From assembly GCA_903844135.1 (NCBI GenBank), contig CAIMSN010000106.1:1-64000 (forward strand): a stretch of 64,000 bases of DNA, written 5' to 3'. The number at the start of each line of letters is the position of its first letter. Position 1 is the stretch's first letter. The position numbers and the translations under genes are program-made. Source of the stretch: an uncultured Rhodospirillales bacterium (GTDB lineage: Bacteria; Pseudomonadota; Alphaproteobacteria; Acetobacterales; Acetobacteraceae). The notes under the pieces are model-generated. The model did no database searches, was not told the DNA's origin, and was given only the letters and a program-made list of their open reading frames with translations. Below, piece by piece: positions 33,902-43,033 of the stretch.

Positions 33902-34347
33902 AGCGTGGCCTCAGTTAGGCTCTGTTGGCGTGTTTTCGAAGCGCTTTGAGATCCCCCCATCAACGACCAACCGGCATGAGCGAGGCGACCTTCACGAAAA
34001 CCGTCGGCGCCAAAGTGGTGCGAGGCAGATGTAAAATATCTTCGAGCAACTGCCTCAGCCACATCGGGATATTCGGCCAAATACCATGCCTCATCGACTA
34101 TGATTTTTCTCGGAAACCGATCCTCGTAGTAGCCGCTGAGAACATAGTGCATTTTCGCAGACCCAATTTCCCCGGAACGTATTTTTGCGTCTACGTCAGG
34201 GTTGGCCGCGCGATAATATTTTTCGTCAAACTCCACGTTCCATAGAACGCTCTGGAGCACCTCCCTGAGTCGACTTTCTACCACCTCTATAACCCGCATA
34301 GAACCTGCCTGCTGGATGCCCCGCAGACAACCGAATGGCGCAATCAT
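33898..34347 (-). CDS. Small protein with glycosyltransferase-associated 'NPDV' repeats
   Basis: Protein of 149 residues. Two copies of a short repeat common in proteins next to bacterial glycosyltransferases are seen: 'FDEKYYRAANPDV...HYVLSGYYEDRFP' and 'VDEAWYLAEYPDVAEAV...HHFGADGFREGRL' (quoted in parts). ATG 34347 is chosen for its strong GGAGG five bases upstream; the track start at 34467 is less likely. It is cotranscribed and overlaps the large glycosyltransferase by 4 bases, so it is probably a partner. Mechanism unknown. Confidence 0.75.
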   Translation of the reverse strand: MIAPFGCLRGIQQAGSMRVIEVVESRLREVLQSVLWNVEFDEKYYRAANPDVDAKIRSGEIGSAKMHYVLSGYYEDRFPRKIIVDEAWYLAEYPDVAEAVARRYFTSASHHFGADGFREGRLAHAGWSLMGGSQSASKTRQQSLTEATL

Positions 34348-35582
34348 ACGTGCCTCCAAACCTGGAGCCTGTTCCCAAGGGGGCCTGCCAGGCTGCTGCC
34401 TTCCATGCTCAAATTGATAGGACGAGCAGCAGAGGTGTTCCAGTCTCAAGATTTGTATATCGAGCACATCTTAAGATTATCTGGGTGTCGGTTGAATCAT
34501 ATCAATCGTATAGTAGGTATCTGGCATCGGTCTGTAGCGTGTCGCAGCGTCCCGACGCCGGTCTGAGACTTACATGCTCCCATCGTCGATTTGCGGGGTC
34601 GTTTCATGGTACGGTATTGCCGGAATAGGGACAGCTTATGAAGCGCTATTCCCCAGATCACATCTCCCTGTTGGAATTCTATTTTGGAAGGTTCGCGAAG
34701 ACCACGGTTTTAGAGTTCTGGGCCTACATACAATCCATTGAAATGCCAGTTTTCGGCGACCATTTCGGCAATGGATCGTGCAAGCTCTCATCTACCTCAT
34801 CGGTGGGAAGGCGGACCATCCCCATCACCCAGCGAGTTGAATTATGGATCCTTTGTTGCGATGTTAGCTCCACGCAACAGGAAACACTACTGATTAGCAC
34901 GGAGTAAAGAAGCAGCGGTCTATTATGACTAGTTGATGCATCGTCTTCGACCCAGGTTTCGCGTCACGCGAAGTTGTGATCGGCAACTACTTAAACAAAA
35001 GCCTACGGCAATCAATATTCTGGTCAACGAGAATCAGACCATTCCCAACGAACGCCATTGCCTGAGCGGTTCAGGACCTTTTGGCCTTTAGCGTATGATA
35101 TTGGATGTTTGTCTTCTCTATTGTATTTTTAGATCTAAAATAACGGGATCACTGATATCGTCGGTTCCGGACGCGGTGCCGACGAAAGAAACAGATTGCT
35201 CCCCACTTTCGTTGAGTTTTCCATCGTTATCGATTAGTTTATAGACGTGACCGAGGCCGTCGGGCTATCCTATTTATGTAAAGGGACTCGGTGCTGTTAG
35301 CATAGGCAAGTAGCTAGGCTCTGAGGGTCGTTTCGTGAATGACGGACGCGTCACCGGCACTGAGGTGGGGGTCCTGTTGCCATTGCGCTACATAGCAATC
35401 TGATGACGCTCCAGGGATCGACGGCCAGGCCGGTTCGATTAGCGGCTGGTTTTGCTTCTGTGAAAGTGCATACGCGGTAACGCGTGGTCAAGCAGCGTCA
35501 CGAGATTGGTCGGGCTCGTGATAAGCCTTTCACATAAGGCGAAACAAGCAATCAAGAGCAGGGAAGAGAAAACGCGTGGTTG
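34348..35582. other. AT-richer stretch without a supported intact gene
   Basis: About 1.2 kb of clearly lower GC than the chromosome around it. The track ORF at 34638-34907 (89 aa, plus) has no good ribosome site and no recognisable family, and I do not call it. Short minus-strand open stretches with protein-like composition (e.g. 'AMAFVGNGLILVDQNID' around 35,000-35,070, interrupted by stops) and the fragment at 35118 suggest decayed genes. I see no transposase, tRNA or inverted repeat that would define an insertion element. Confidence 0.5.
35118..35264 (-). pseudogene. Possible 3' remnant of a secreted Ca-binding-type protein gene
   Basis: A 48-codon open stretch bounded by stop codons reads 'KLIDNDGKLNESGEQSVSF' then 'GTASGTDDISDPVILDLK'. 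The Asp/Gly/Asn composition and the 'DPVILDL' ending resemble RTX/calcium-binding secreted proteins ('DPLVLDLDGDG'). There is no start codon at its head and an in-frame TAG precedes it, so it would be a remnant. Short length makes chance possible. Confidence 0.3.
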
Positions 35583-36935
35583 TTACGATGTCGTATTCCG
35601 ACGTAAAAGCGTTAAATATGTAAAGCTCAGCACGGCGATGAACGGCAGCCCGTACACCAGCGTCAGCCGGAATGCGACGGTGAAGATCGTCGTCGCCAGG
35701 ATCGCCGCCATCAGCAGCAGCCCCAGGATGCTGGTCCAGGGATAGCCCCACATCGCGAACCGTCCGCGCACACCATGCCGTGCGGCACGGAAGCAGAGAT
35801 GGGTGACGAAGATCATGCCCCAGGTGAACATCGCGCCGAACATCGAGACGGCGATCATCACCGTGAAGGCGCGGTCCGGCGCCATGACGTAGACCATCGC
35901 CGCGAGACCGATCCCGAGGCTCGACAGCAGCAGCGCCGGCAGCGGCACGCCGTTGCGGTTGACGGCACCCAGCGCCGCCGGGGCATGGCCGGCCTGGGCG
36001 ATGCTGAACAGCATCCTGGTCGCGGCATAGATCTGGCTGTTCATCGCCGACAGGGCGGCGATCAGGATCACCAGGTTCATCACCGAGGCGGCGCCGGGCA
36101 CCAGGCTGGCCACCATCACCGTCACGAACGGGCTGGTCCCGGAGGCGGCCTCGGACCACGGCATCACCGCGAGCATGACCGCCAGCGTGGCCAGGTAGAA
36201 GAAGCCGAGCCGGCCGATGGTCGCCCGCAGCGCCCGGGCGATGGCGCGCTCCGGATCCTTCGCCTCGCCGGCGGCCACCGCGATGGTCTCGATGCCGAGA
36301 TAGCTGAAGATCGAGACCACGACCGCGACCCATACTCCGCCGGCGCCATGCGGGAAGAAGCCGCCGAACCGCGCGTAGTTGGCGATGCCGACCGCCGGGC
36401 CGGGCGGTGCGCGCAGCAGCGTCCAGATCCCCAGCACCAGGAAGGCGAGGATCGCCGCGATCTTGATCGACGAGAACGCGTATTCGACCCAGCCGAACAT
36501 CCTGACGCTGGCGGCGTTGATCGCCACCAGGGCGGACGAGAACCCCAGGATCCACCACCAGCCGGGCAGCGACGGCACCCAGTAGCGCATGTAGATCGTC
36601 ACCGCCGTCACCTCGGTGCCGACCGCCAGCACGTTGGCCGACCAGTAGGCGTATCGCACCAGGTAGCCGGCCAGACCGCCGACATAGTGCCCGGCCAGCC
36701 AGCCGAACGACCCGGTGCTGGGATGGACCACGGTCATTTCCGCCAGGCACCCCATCAGCAGGAGCGCGATCAGCCCGCCGATCGCGTAGCTGACGAGAAC
36801 CGCCGGCCCGGCCAGGCTGATGGCGAAGCCGCTGCCGAGGAACAGGCCGGTGCCGATCGCGCCGCCGATCGCGATCATCGAGAGCTGGCCGCTGCCGAGC
36901 CGGCGCTGTAGCGTCGGCCTCTCCACGCCGTTCAC
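35583..36935 (-). CDS. Amino acid permease (APC superfamily, AAT type)
   Basis: Inner-membrane transporter of 450 residues with 12 hydrophobic segments. The opening 'LSMIAIGGAIGTGLFLGSGF' and 'GCLAEMTVVHPSTGSF' are classic for the GabP/ProY/LysP group. The kynU stop overlaps the GTG start at 36935 (GTGA), so this is the third gene of a kynurenine operon. Tryptophan, kynurenine or anthranilate-related substrate is a contextual guess only. The track start 13 codons earlier lies within kynU. Confidence 0.9.
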   Translation of the reverse strand: MNGVERPTLQRRLGSGQLSMIAIGGAIGTGLFLGSGFAISLAGPAVLVSYAIGGLIALLLMGCLAEMTVVHPSTGSFGWLAGHYVGGLAGYLVRYAYWSANVLAVGTEVTAVTIYMRYWVPSLPGWWWILGFSSALVAINAASVRMFGWVEYAFSSIKIAAILAFLVLGIWTLLRAPPGPAVGIANYARFGGFFPHGAGGVWVAVVVSIFSYLGIETIAVAAGEAKDPERAIARALRATIGRLGFFYLATLAVMLAVMPWSEAASGTSPFVTVMVASLVPGAASVMNLVILIAALSAMNSQIYAATRMLFSIAQAGHAPAALGAVNRNGVPLPALLLSSLGIGLAAMVYVMAPDRAFTVMIAVSMFGAMFTWGMIFVTHLCFRAARHGVRGRFAMWGYPWTSILGLLLMAAILATTIFTVAFRLTLVYGLPFIAVLSFTYLTLLRRNTTS

Positions 36936-38170
36936 GTGACGCGCGCCCTGGCGTGGTAGGAAGGCCGATCCCATTCACCCTCGGTCATGATGCGGCGCAG
37001 CGTCTCGACCGCATCGAACACGTCCACGAAGCGGAGATAGAGCGGCGCCAGGCCGAGCCGCAGCACGTCCGGGGCGCGGAAATCGCCCACTACGCCGTTG
37101 GCGATCAGCGCCTGGCAGATCGGATAGGCCTGCGGGTGCGCGTAGGAGACGTGGCTGCCGCGCCGAAGCGGGTCCCGAGGAGAAACCAGGGTGAAGCCGA
37201 GATCGCCGCATCGCTCGCGCATCAGTAGGATCAGCAGGTCGCACAGCGCGCGGGATTTCGCGAACAGCGCGTCGAGATCGACGCCGGCGAACTGCGCCAG
37301 TCCGCTCTCGAGCGCCGCCATGGCGAGCATCGGCGGCGTGCCGCACAGGAAGCGCGAGAGACCGTCGGCGGGGGAATAAGCGTCGTCGAAGGCGAACGGC
37401 GATGCGTGGCCCATCCAGCCCGACAGCGGCGAGCGCAGCTCAGGCTGCAGACGGTCGGCGACGAACAGGAAGGCCGGCGCGCCCGGGCCGCCATTGAGGT
37501 ATTTGTAGCCGCACCCGACCGCCAGATCGACCGCGCACGCATCGAGCGCGACCGGCACCGCACCGGCGGAGTGGCTGAGGTCCCAGAGCGCCAGGGCGCC
37601 GCGCGCATGCGCGGCCCTGGTGATGGCGCGCATGTCCAGCATGCGGCTGGTCCGGTAATGCACATGGGTCAGCAGGACCAGGGCGGTCCGGTCGTCGATG
37701 GCATCGACGATGTCGTCGGCGGCGACGGTGCGCAGCGCGACGTCGCCGCGCATGCCGGCGACGCCCTGCGCCATGTACAGGTCGGTAGGGAAGTTTCCCG
37801 TCTCCGACAGGATCGTCGTCCGTCCCGGCCGCGCCGCCAGCGCGGCGGCGATCAGCTTGAACAGATTGACCGAGGTGGTGTCGCAGACGATCACCTCGGT
37901 GTCCCGCGCGCCGACCAGCGGCGCGATCAGACCGCCCAGCCGCTGCGGCGCGCCGATCCAGTCGTGCCGGTTCCAGCTTGCGATCAGGTCCTGACCCCAT
38001 TGCGACCGGACCAGACCGCCGACCGCCTCCTCGGTGTCGCGCGGCAATGCGCCGAGCGAGTTGCCGTCGAGATAGACGCCGCCGGACGGCAGGTGGAAGC
38101 GGTCGCGCAGCCCGGCGAGACCGTCCTCCGCGTCGCACCGCATCGCATCCTGCCGGGTGAAGCCTGTCAT
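36932..38170 (-). CDS. kynU: Kynureninase
   Basis: PLP enzyme that cleaves L-kynurenine to anthranilate and alanine. The 412-residue protein has 'VYLDGNSLGALPRDT', 'VIVCDTTSVNLFKL', 'LWDLSHSAGAVPVAL' and the PLP-Lys motif 'VGCGYKYLNGGPG'. ATG 38170 overlaps the kynB stop by 4 bases (ATGA). The longer track ORF runs through kynB in a wrong frame. No kynA (tryptophan dioxygenase) gene is in the window. Confidence 0.96.
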   Translation of the reverse strand: MTGFTRQDAMRCDAEDGLAGLRDRFHLPSGGVYLDGNSLGALPRDTEEAVGGLVRSQWGQDLIASWNRHDWIGAPQRLGGLIAPLVGARDTEVIVCDTTSVNLFKLIAAALAARPGRTTILSETGNFPTDLYMAQGVAGMRGDVALRTVAADDIVDAIDDRTALVLLTHVHYRTSRMLDMRAITRAAHARGALALWDLSHSAGAVPVALDACAVDLAVGCGYKYLNGGPGAPAFLFVADRLQPELRSPLSGWMGHASPFAFDDAYSPADGLSRFLCGTPPMLAMAALESGLAQFAGVDLDALFAKSRALCDLLILLMRERCGDLGFTLVSPRDPLRRGSHVSYAHPQAYPICQALIANGVVGDFRAPDVLRLGLAPLYLRFVDVFDAVETLRRIMTEGEWDRPSYHARARVT

Positions 38171-38832
38171 CGCGGCAGTGGCCGGAGGATCGCGCGCACC
38201 GGCGCGGCATCGAGCCCGCGGAGGCGCAGCGGCAGGGCGATGAGCTCGTAATCGCCCGCCTCGACGTCGTCGAGCACCAGCCCTTCCAGGATCCGCATGC
38301 CGGCTGCGCGCGCGGCCTGGTGCGCGTGAAGCGCCTTGGCGTGCTGCGGGTCGATCGACGGCGAATCGATGCCGATCAGGCGTACGCCGCGCTCCGCCAG
38401 GATCGCGATCGCATCCGGCGAGACCGTGGTGAAGCGTTCGTTCCAGGCCGCGTGCGGAAACCGGTCGTAGGTGCGGAACAGCACGCGCGCCACCGGCGTC
38501 GCGAGCGCCGGTCCGAGCAGGGCGGGCGTGACCACCGCACCGGCGCCGCGCAGATCGAGCACGCGGGCCGGCCCGAGATAGGGTTCGAGATCGACCGCAT
38601 CGATCGCGGCGCCATCGGGATCGTAATGCAGCGGCGCGTCGGCATGGGTCCCGGCATGGGTCGAGCAGGTGATGCGCGACACCGTCACCGGGCAATCCGG
38701 GCCGATCGACCACAGCGTCTCCGCGGCGAACCGCGTATCGCCGGGCCAGCTCGGCAGACCGGCAGACAGTGGCTGCGAGATGTCCTTGAGGCCGCGTTCC
38801 GCCACCACCGTCTCCACCAGCGCCGCACCCAT
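38167..38832 (-). CDS. kynB: Kynurenine formamidase (arylformamidase)
   Basis: Metal-dependent hydrolase that turns N-formylkynurenine into kynurenine. The 221 residues carry the cyclase-family metal motif 'STHAGTHADAPLHYDP' (HxGTHxDxPxH) and the conserved entry 'ISQPLSAGLPSWPGDT'. First gene of the kynB-kynU-permease operon, so the cell can convert formylkynurenine to anthranilate. No regulator gene lies next to it. Confidence 0.95.
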   Translation of the reverse strand: MGAALVETVVAERGLKDISQPLSAGLPSWPGDTRFAAETLWSIGPDCPVTVSRITCSTHAGTHADAPLHYDPDGAAIDAVDLEPYLGPARVLDLRGAGAVVTPALLGPALATPVARVLFRTYDRFPHAAWNERFTTVSPDAIAILAERGVRLIGIDSPSIDPQHAKALHAHQAARAAGMRILEGLVLDDVEAGDYELIALPLRLRGLDAAPVRAILRPLPR

Positions 38833-38869
38833 CTTACCGGAGCGTCGCGATCGTGGAAGCGCTGCCGCT

Positions 38870-38998
38870 TCAGCCGAGGATCAGATGCTTCAGCCCCTCG
38901 GCGACGACCGCGACCACGACGATGCTGGCGGCCCAGATCGCCACGAACCAGCCGATCCGGGAAAACAGCCGTCCCGGCGGCGCCGGCACGGGCTGCAT
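38870..38998 (-). CDS. DUF2474-type small membrane protein of the bd oxidase operon
   Basis: A 42-residue protein missed by the ORF track: 'MQPVPAPPGRLFSRIGWFVA' followed by a single membrane helix and 'EGLKHLILG'. Size, the 'GWFVAIWAAS' helix and the place 13 bases after cydB match DUF2474/CydX-like proteins, which bind and stabilise cytochrome bd. The ATG is at 38998, the stop at 38870. Confidence 0.82.
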   Translation of the reverse strand: MQPVPAPPGRLFSRIGWFVAIWAASIVVVAVVAEGLKHLILG

Positions 38999-39011
38999 CG
39001 GGGTGCGATCC

Positions 39012-40043
39012 TCAGTGATAATGCGTCTCCGAATCGATCTTGCCGCGGAACACGTAGTAGGCGTACCCGGTGTAGGCCAGGATCGTCGGGATCAGCACCG
39101 CCGCGCCGACCAGCAGGAATTTCTGGCTGCTCGGTGGCGACGAGGCCTGCCAGATATCGATGCCGGGCGGCACGATCCAGGGCCAGGCGCTGATGCCGAG
39201 GCCGGTGAAGCAGAGAAAGAACCAGCCGAGCGCGCAGAGCAGCGGCGTGACGTGACGGCTCTCGTCGTCGATGCTGCGCCAGAACAGCAGCGCCAGCAGC
39301 GCCACCAGGATCGGCACCGGCGTGACGTAGAGGATGCGCGGCCAGACGTTCCAGTGCCGCAGATAGGCGAGGTTGAGGGTCGGCGTCCACAGGCTGACGA
39401 TGACGATCAGGCCGAGCGTGATCAGCGCCAGCACCTTGGCATGGCCGCGGACCCGCTTCTGCAGCGGACCGGCGGTGCGCCAGACGATCCAGCAGGCGCC
39501 GAGCAGCGCGTAGCCGACCACGGTCGACAGGCCGCAGAACACCGAGAAGCCGGTCAGCCAGTCCCACCAGCCGCCGGCATATTGTCCGTCCACGACCTTG
39601 ATGCCCTGGATCAGCCCGCCAAGGATGAGTCCCTGGGTGAATCCGGCCATCACCGAGCCGCCGAAGAAGGCGAAATCCCAGATCGCCTGGCTGCGGCGGG
39701 TCTCGGCGCGGAAGCGGAATTCGAACGCGACGCCGCGGAAGATCAACGCCAGCAGCATGGCGATGATCGGCGGATACAACGCCGGCAGGATGGTGGCGTA
39801 GGCGAGGGGAAACACGCCATACAGCGCGGCGCCGCCCAGGATCAGCCAGGTCTCGTTGCCGTCCCAGACCGGAGCGACGGTATTGACCATCACGTCGCGG
39901 TCGGCCTTGTCGCTTTCGACCGCGAACAGGATGCCCAGACCCAGGTCGAACCCGTCGAGGGTGATGTAGGCCAACACCGTGAAACTCGCGATACAGGCCC
40001 AGACGATCGGCAGCCAGTGCGCCTGGCCGGTGAGGGCGGTCAT
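39012..40043 (-). CDS. cydB: Cytochrome bd-type ubiquinol oxidase subunit II
   Basis: Integral membrane subunit of 343 residues. The family pattern 'YITLDGFDLGLGILF', 'NTVAPVWDGNETWLILGGAA', 'RGVAFEFRFR' and 'GFTQGLILGGLIQGI' is unmistakable. The start overlaps the cydA stop (ATGA). Together with cydA it forms a quinol oxidase that reduces O2 to water without pumping protons. Confidence 0.96.
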   Translation of the reverse strand: MTALTGQAHWLPIVWACIASFTVLAYITLDGFDLGLGILFAVESDKADRDVMVNTVAPVWDGNETWLILGGAALYGVFPLAYATILPALYPPIIAMLLALIFRGVAFEFRFRAETRRSQAIWDFAFFGGSVMAGFTQGLILGGLIQGIKVVDGQYAGGWWDWLTGFSVFCGLSTVVGYALLGACWIVWRTAGPLQKRVRGHAKVLALITLGLIVIVSLWTPTLNLAYLRHWNVWPRILYVTPVPILVALLALLFWRSIDDESRHVTPLLCALGWFFLCFTGLGISAWPWIVPPGIDIWQASSPPSSQKFLLVGAAVLIPTILAYTGYAYYVFRGKIDSETHYH

Positions 40044-41500
40044 TCCGCGGGCTGCGGCTGGCCGGCGGCGCCGGAGCGGCGGTCCGCCCTACTGTCGTGG
40101 CCCTGGGCCGGCCCCGGATGCAGCCCTGCGGTTCTGGTCGGCGCGTGCGGATCGACATCGGTCTCGCCGGGCCCCGGCTCCTTGTTCATCAGCTTGAGGA
40201 TGAAGGCCAGGCCGGCGCCGAACACGACGAAATAGACGATCACGAACGCGGTCATCGAGGTGGCGATGCCCGGCAGGGCGATCGGCGAGACGCTGTCGGT
40301 GGTCCGCAGCATGCCGTAGACCGTGTAGGGCTGGCGTCCGACCTCGGTGGTGATCCAGCCGCACAGCAGCGCCACGAACCCGGACGGGGCCATGACCAGC
40401 GCGAAGCGGTGCAGCCAGACGTTGGAGTAGAAGGTTCCCCTCCAGCGCAGGAACAGGCTCAGCAGGCCGAGCGCGAACATCAGGAAGCCGAGGCCGATCA
40501 TGATGCGGAACGTGAAGAAGATCAGCGGCGAATAGGGCCTGTCCTCCGGCTTGAAGTCCTTCAGGCCGGGAACCTTGCCGTCGATGCTGTGGGTCAGGAT
40601 CAGCGAGCCGGCGAACGGCAGCTCGATCTTGTAGTCGGTCGTCTCGGTCTTCATGTTCGGTATCCCGAACAGGATCTCGGGTGCGCGGGTCTTCGACACC
40701 CAGTCGCCCTCCATCGCCGCGATCTTGGCCGGCTGGTATTCGAGCGTGTTCAGTCCCTGGGTGTCGCCGGCGATGATCTGCAGCGGCGCCACCAGGGCCG
40801 CCATCCACATCGCCATCGAGAACATCACCCTGACCGCCTCCGACGGGCGGCGCTTGTTGCGACGGTCGCGCAGCAGGTGGAACGCCCCCACCGCGCCGAC
40901 CGAGAACGCCACGCACAGGAAGGCGGCGAGCCCCATATGCACCAGGCGGAACGGGAAGGACGGGTTGAAGATGATCTGCCACCAGTCGGCGGGCAGGAAG
41001 CGTCCGGTGCCGGGCTCGATGGTGTAGCCGCGCGGCGTCTGCATCCAGCTATTCGAGGCCAGGATCCAGCTCATCGAGATCAGGGTGCCGATCGCGACCA
41101 GGCAGGTGGCGGTGAAATGCAGCTTCCGGCCCACCTTGCCCATGCCGAACAGCATTACGCCGAGGAAGCCCGCTTCCAGGAAGAAGGCGGTCAGCACCTC
41201 GTAGGCCAGCATCGGTCCGAGCACCGGTCCGGCCTTGGCGGCGAAGCGCGACCAGTTGGTGCCGAATTCGTACGACATCACCACGCCGGATACGACGCCC
41301 ATCGCGAAGCCGATCGAGAAGATCTTCAGCCAGTATTTGAACAGGTCGAGATAGACCTGTTTTCCGGTCTTGAGCCACAGCCCCTCGAGCACCGCCAGGT
41401 AGGACGCCAGGCCGATCGAGAAGGCGGGAAACAGGATATGGAAGGCAACGGTAAAGCCGAACTGCGCGCGTGCGAGCTCGAATGCCGAAATGCCGAACAT
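40040..41500 (-). CDS. cydA: Cytochrome bd-type ubiquinol oxidase subunit I (CIO-like)
   Basis: Haem-carrying subunit of 486 residues. Seen: 'ARAQFGFTVAFHILFPAFSI' (N-terminal haem His), 'GVVMSYEFGTNWSRF', 'SMSWILASNSWMQTPRGY' and 'GWITTEVGRQPYTVYGMLRT'. The region between helices 6 and 7 is short, as in the cyanide-insensitive (CIO) subgroup of many alphaproteobacteria, which fits the absence of cydC/cydD here. The hydrophilic C-terminal tail of ~45 residues is Pro/Arg/Gly-rich. GAGG precedes the ATG. Confidence 0.95.
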   Translation of the reverse strand: MFGISAFELARAQFGFTVAFHILFPAFSIGLASYLAVLEGLWLKTGKQVYLDLFKYWLKIFSIGFAMGVVSGVVMSYEFGTNWSRFAAKAGPVLGPMLAYEVLTAFFLEAGFLGVMLFGMGKVGRKLHFTATCLVAIGTLISMSWILASNSWMQTPRGYTIEPGTGRFLPADWWQIIFNPSFPFRLVHMGLAAFLCVAFSVGAVGAFHLLRDRRNKRRPSEAVRVMFSMAMWMAALVAPLQIIAGDTQGLNTLEYQPAKIAAMEGDWVSKTRAPEILFGIPNMKTETTDYKIELPFAGSLILTHSIDGKVPGLKDFKPEDRPYSPLIFFTFRIMIGLGFLMFALGLLSLFLRWRGTFYSNVWLHRFALVMAPSGFVALLCGWITTEVGRQPYTVYGMLRTTDSVSPIALPGIATSMTAFVIVYFVVFGAGLAFILKLMNKEPGPGETDVDPHAPTRTAGLHPGPAQGHDSRADRRSGAAGQPQPAE

Positions 41501-41650
41501 GCAGCAATGTCCTCAAGACCGGTCCGGCACGATCGCCGGCAAGGCGGCGCCGCCGGCACAAGCCGGAGGACGCGTCACCAGCGCAGGTGGGCTGCCGGAG
41601 GTCCGAACGGAAGGGGTAAAGCGGTCACGACGGCGTCGAAGTGGGTGTTA

Positions 41651-42736
41651 TTACGGCGACGGCAACGTCAGCAGCGGGATCTCTCCGAGTCGCAGCACGC
41701 CGCGACGCAGCGTCAGCGGCAGGTGGATCTGCGGTTCCGGCCCGGATGGATGCTCGCCCGCCGCGACCAGCCCGATGACCGCGCCGAGCGCCGTCTGCTG
41801 GCCGGCACCGATGACACCGTCGTGGCGCAGGGTCGCCAGGACCCGGTCGGCGTGGGTGAGATCGAGGGTGAAGCTCCCATCCAGCGTTCCGTCGTCGTTC
41901 GGCACCGCGCGCCCGGAGAGCGACGCGCCCGGATTGCCCCGGTCCGGATCGCCATCCTGGCCCCAATCGAGGCTCGCCTCGTCGAGACGGATCGCGCCGC
42001 CGCCGGCGCGCCACAGGCCGACCGCGGCGGGCCAGCCGGCGTCGCCGCCGGGAAGCGCGCCTTCCAGCCGCACGATCAGCCGCGCCCGCTGCACCACGCG
42101 ACGATCCGTCTCACCGGACGGCATCGGCGCCGCCAGGGCGCGCGCGGTGACGGACAGGTCGGTTCCGCCGGGCCGGTCCGGCCGCCAATGCAGCTCGCCG
42201 GACAGGCCGGCGGCCTGCAGGATATCGTCCGGCCCGGCGCCGGCGAGGGCGAGATGCAGCGCTTCGGCATCCAGCGTGATCCGGTCGTCCTGGCTGCGCA
42301 GGAGCAGGACGGCGCCCCAGCCCCTGAGCGACAGGGCACCGAGATGCAGGCTCTGCGTGCCGCGCAATTCGGTCTGCAGCACCGCAGGGTGGAGCAGCGA
42401 CAGGCTCATCTCGATCGCCTCGCCGCTCCAGCCGATCCCCTCAGGCAGCAGCCTGGCGGCGCCGTCGAGACGCGGACCGCGCAAGGTCACGGTGGCCGCG
42501 AACGGCCATCCACCGCGTTGCCCGCGCTCGGCCTGCAACGACCAGCCCAGTGCGGCGGCCTTGGCCCGGAAAGCCGCGACACGACGGTCGAGTGCGTGCT
42601 CGAGACGGAACCACTGCGCGGTGTCGGCGATCGCCAGGCCGGCGACCAGCAGCGACAGCAGCGTCGCCAGGCTGCGCAGCCAGCGACGCGGTCCGGTCCG
42701 ATCGGTCGATCGAGCGCCCTGCATGAGGCCGTTCAT
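41651..42736 (-). CDS. DUF2125 domain-containing protein
   Basis: Protein of 361 residues with one N-terminal membrane anchor ('ATLLSLLVAGLAIADTAQWF') and a long beta-rich periplasmic part of alternating hydrophobic strands ending 'LRRGVLRLGEIPLLTLPSP'. This is the pattern of DUF2125, a family restricted mostly to alphaproteobacteria and of unknown function. It is a separate minus gene, with ~300 bases between it and plsC. Confidence 0.82.
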   Translation of the reverse strand: MNGLMQGARSTDRTGPRRWLRSLATLLSLLVAGLAIADTAQWFRLEHALDRRVAAFRAKAAALGWSLQAERGQRGGWPFAATVTLRGPRLDGAARLLPEGIGWSGEAIEMSLSLLHPAVLQTELRGTQSLHLGALSLRGWGAVLLLRSQDDRITLDAEALHLALAGAGPDDILQAAGLSGELHWRPDRPGGTDLSVTARALAAPMPSGETDRRVVQRARLIVRLEGALPGGDAGWPAAVGLWRAGGGAIRLDEASLDWGQDGDPDRGNPGASLSGRAVPNDDGTLDGSFTLDLTHADRVLATLRHDGVIGAGQQTALGAVIGLVAAGEHPSGPEPQIHLPLTLRRGVLRLGEIPLLTLPSP

Positions 42737-43033
42737 AGATCACCTCGGCCGGAGGCGCGAAGTGTCTGATGACGCGATCTGTCCCGCCTGGTCCGGTGCC
42801 GTCGGGCGATCCGGTTCGGAGTTGTCCACAAACTCGATCCGCTATCCAAGGACCGCCCGGCTGGGAGCGGCGGTGGCGGATCGGCGGCCCGGGCACTCAC
42901 CGGCGCCTGGTGAGGGGTTCGTAAAGTTGCAGTGCAGCATTGGGCCGTTGCGGCCGGGCTCGCGCCTCCTCGCGAACCCGCCGGCGCGGAGGAGCATCGC
43001 GCCGGGCGGCCCGGCCGGCAGCTTGATGCCGAA
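42737..43033. other. Intergenic gap between DUF2125 gene and plsC
   Basis: About 297 bases. I see no open frame with a ribosome site and no hairpin followed by a T-run. One TTGTCCACA (42822-42830) resembles a DnaA box, but it is isolated on this side. Confidence 0.5.

Noticed and set aside
34335-34628. 97-aa plus-strand ORF overlapping the small glycosyltransferase partner
   Set aside because: It lies antisense to the ribosome site and start of a better-supported gene and has no motif.
34638-34907. 89-aa plus-strand ORF in the AT-rich gap
   Set aside because: No good ribosome site, no recognisable motif, and open frames of this length are expected by chance at this base composition.
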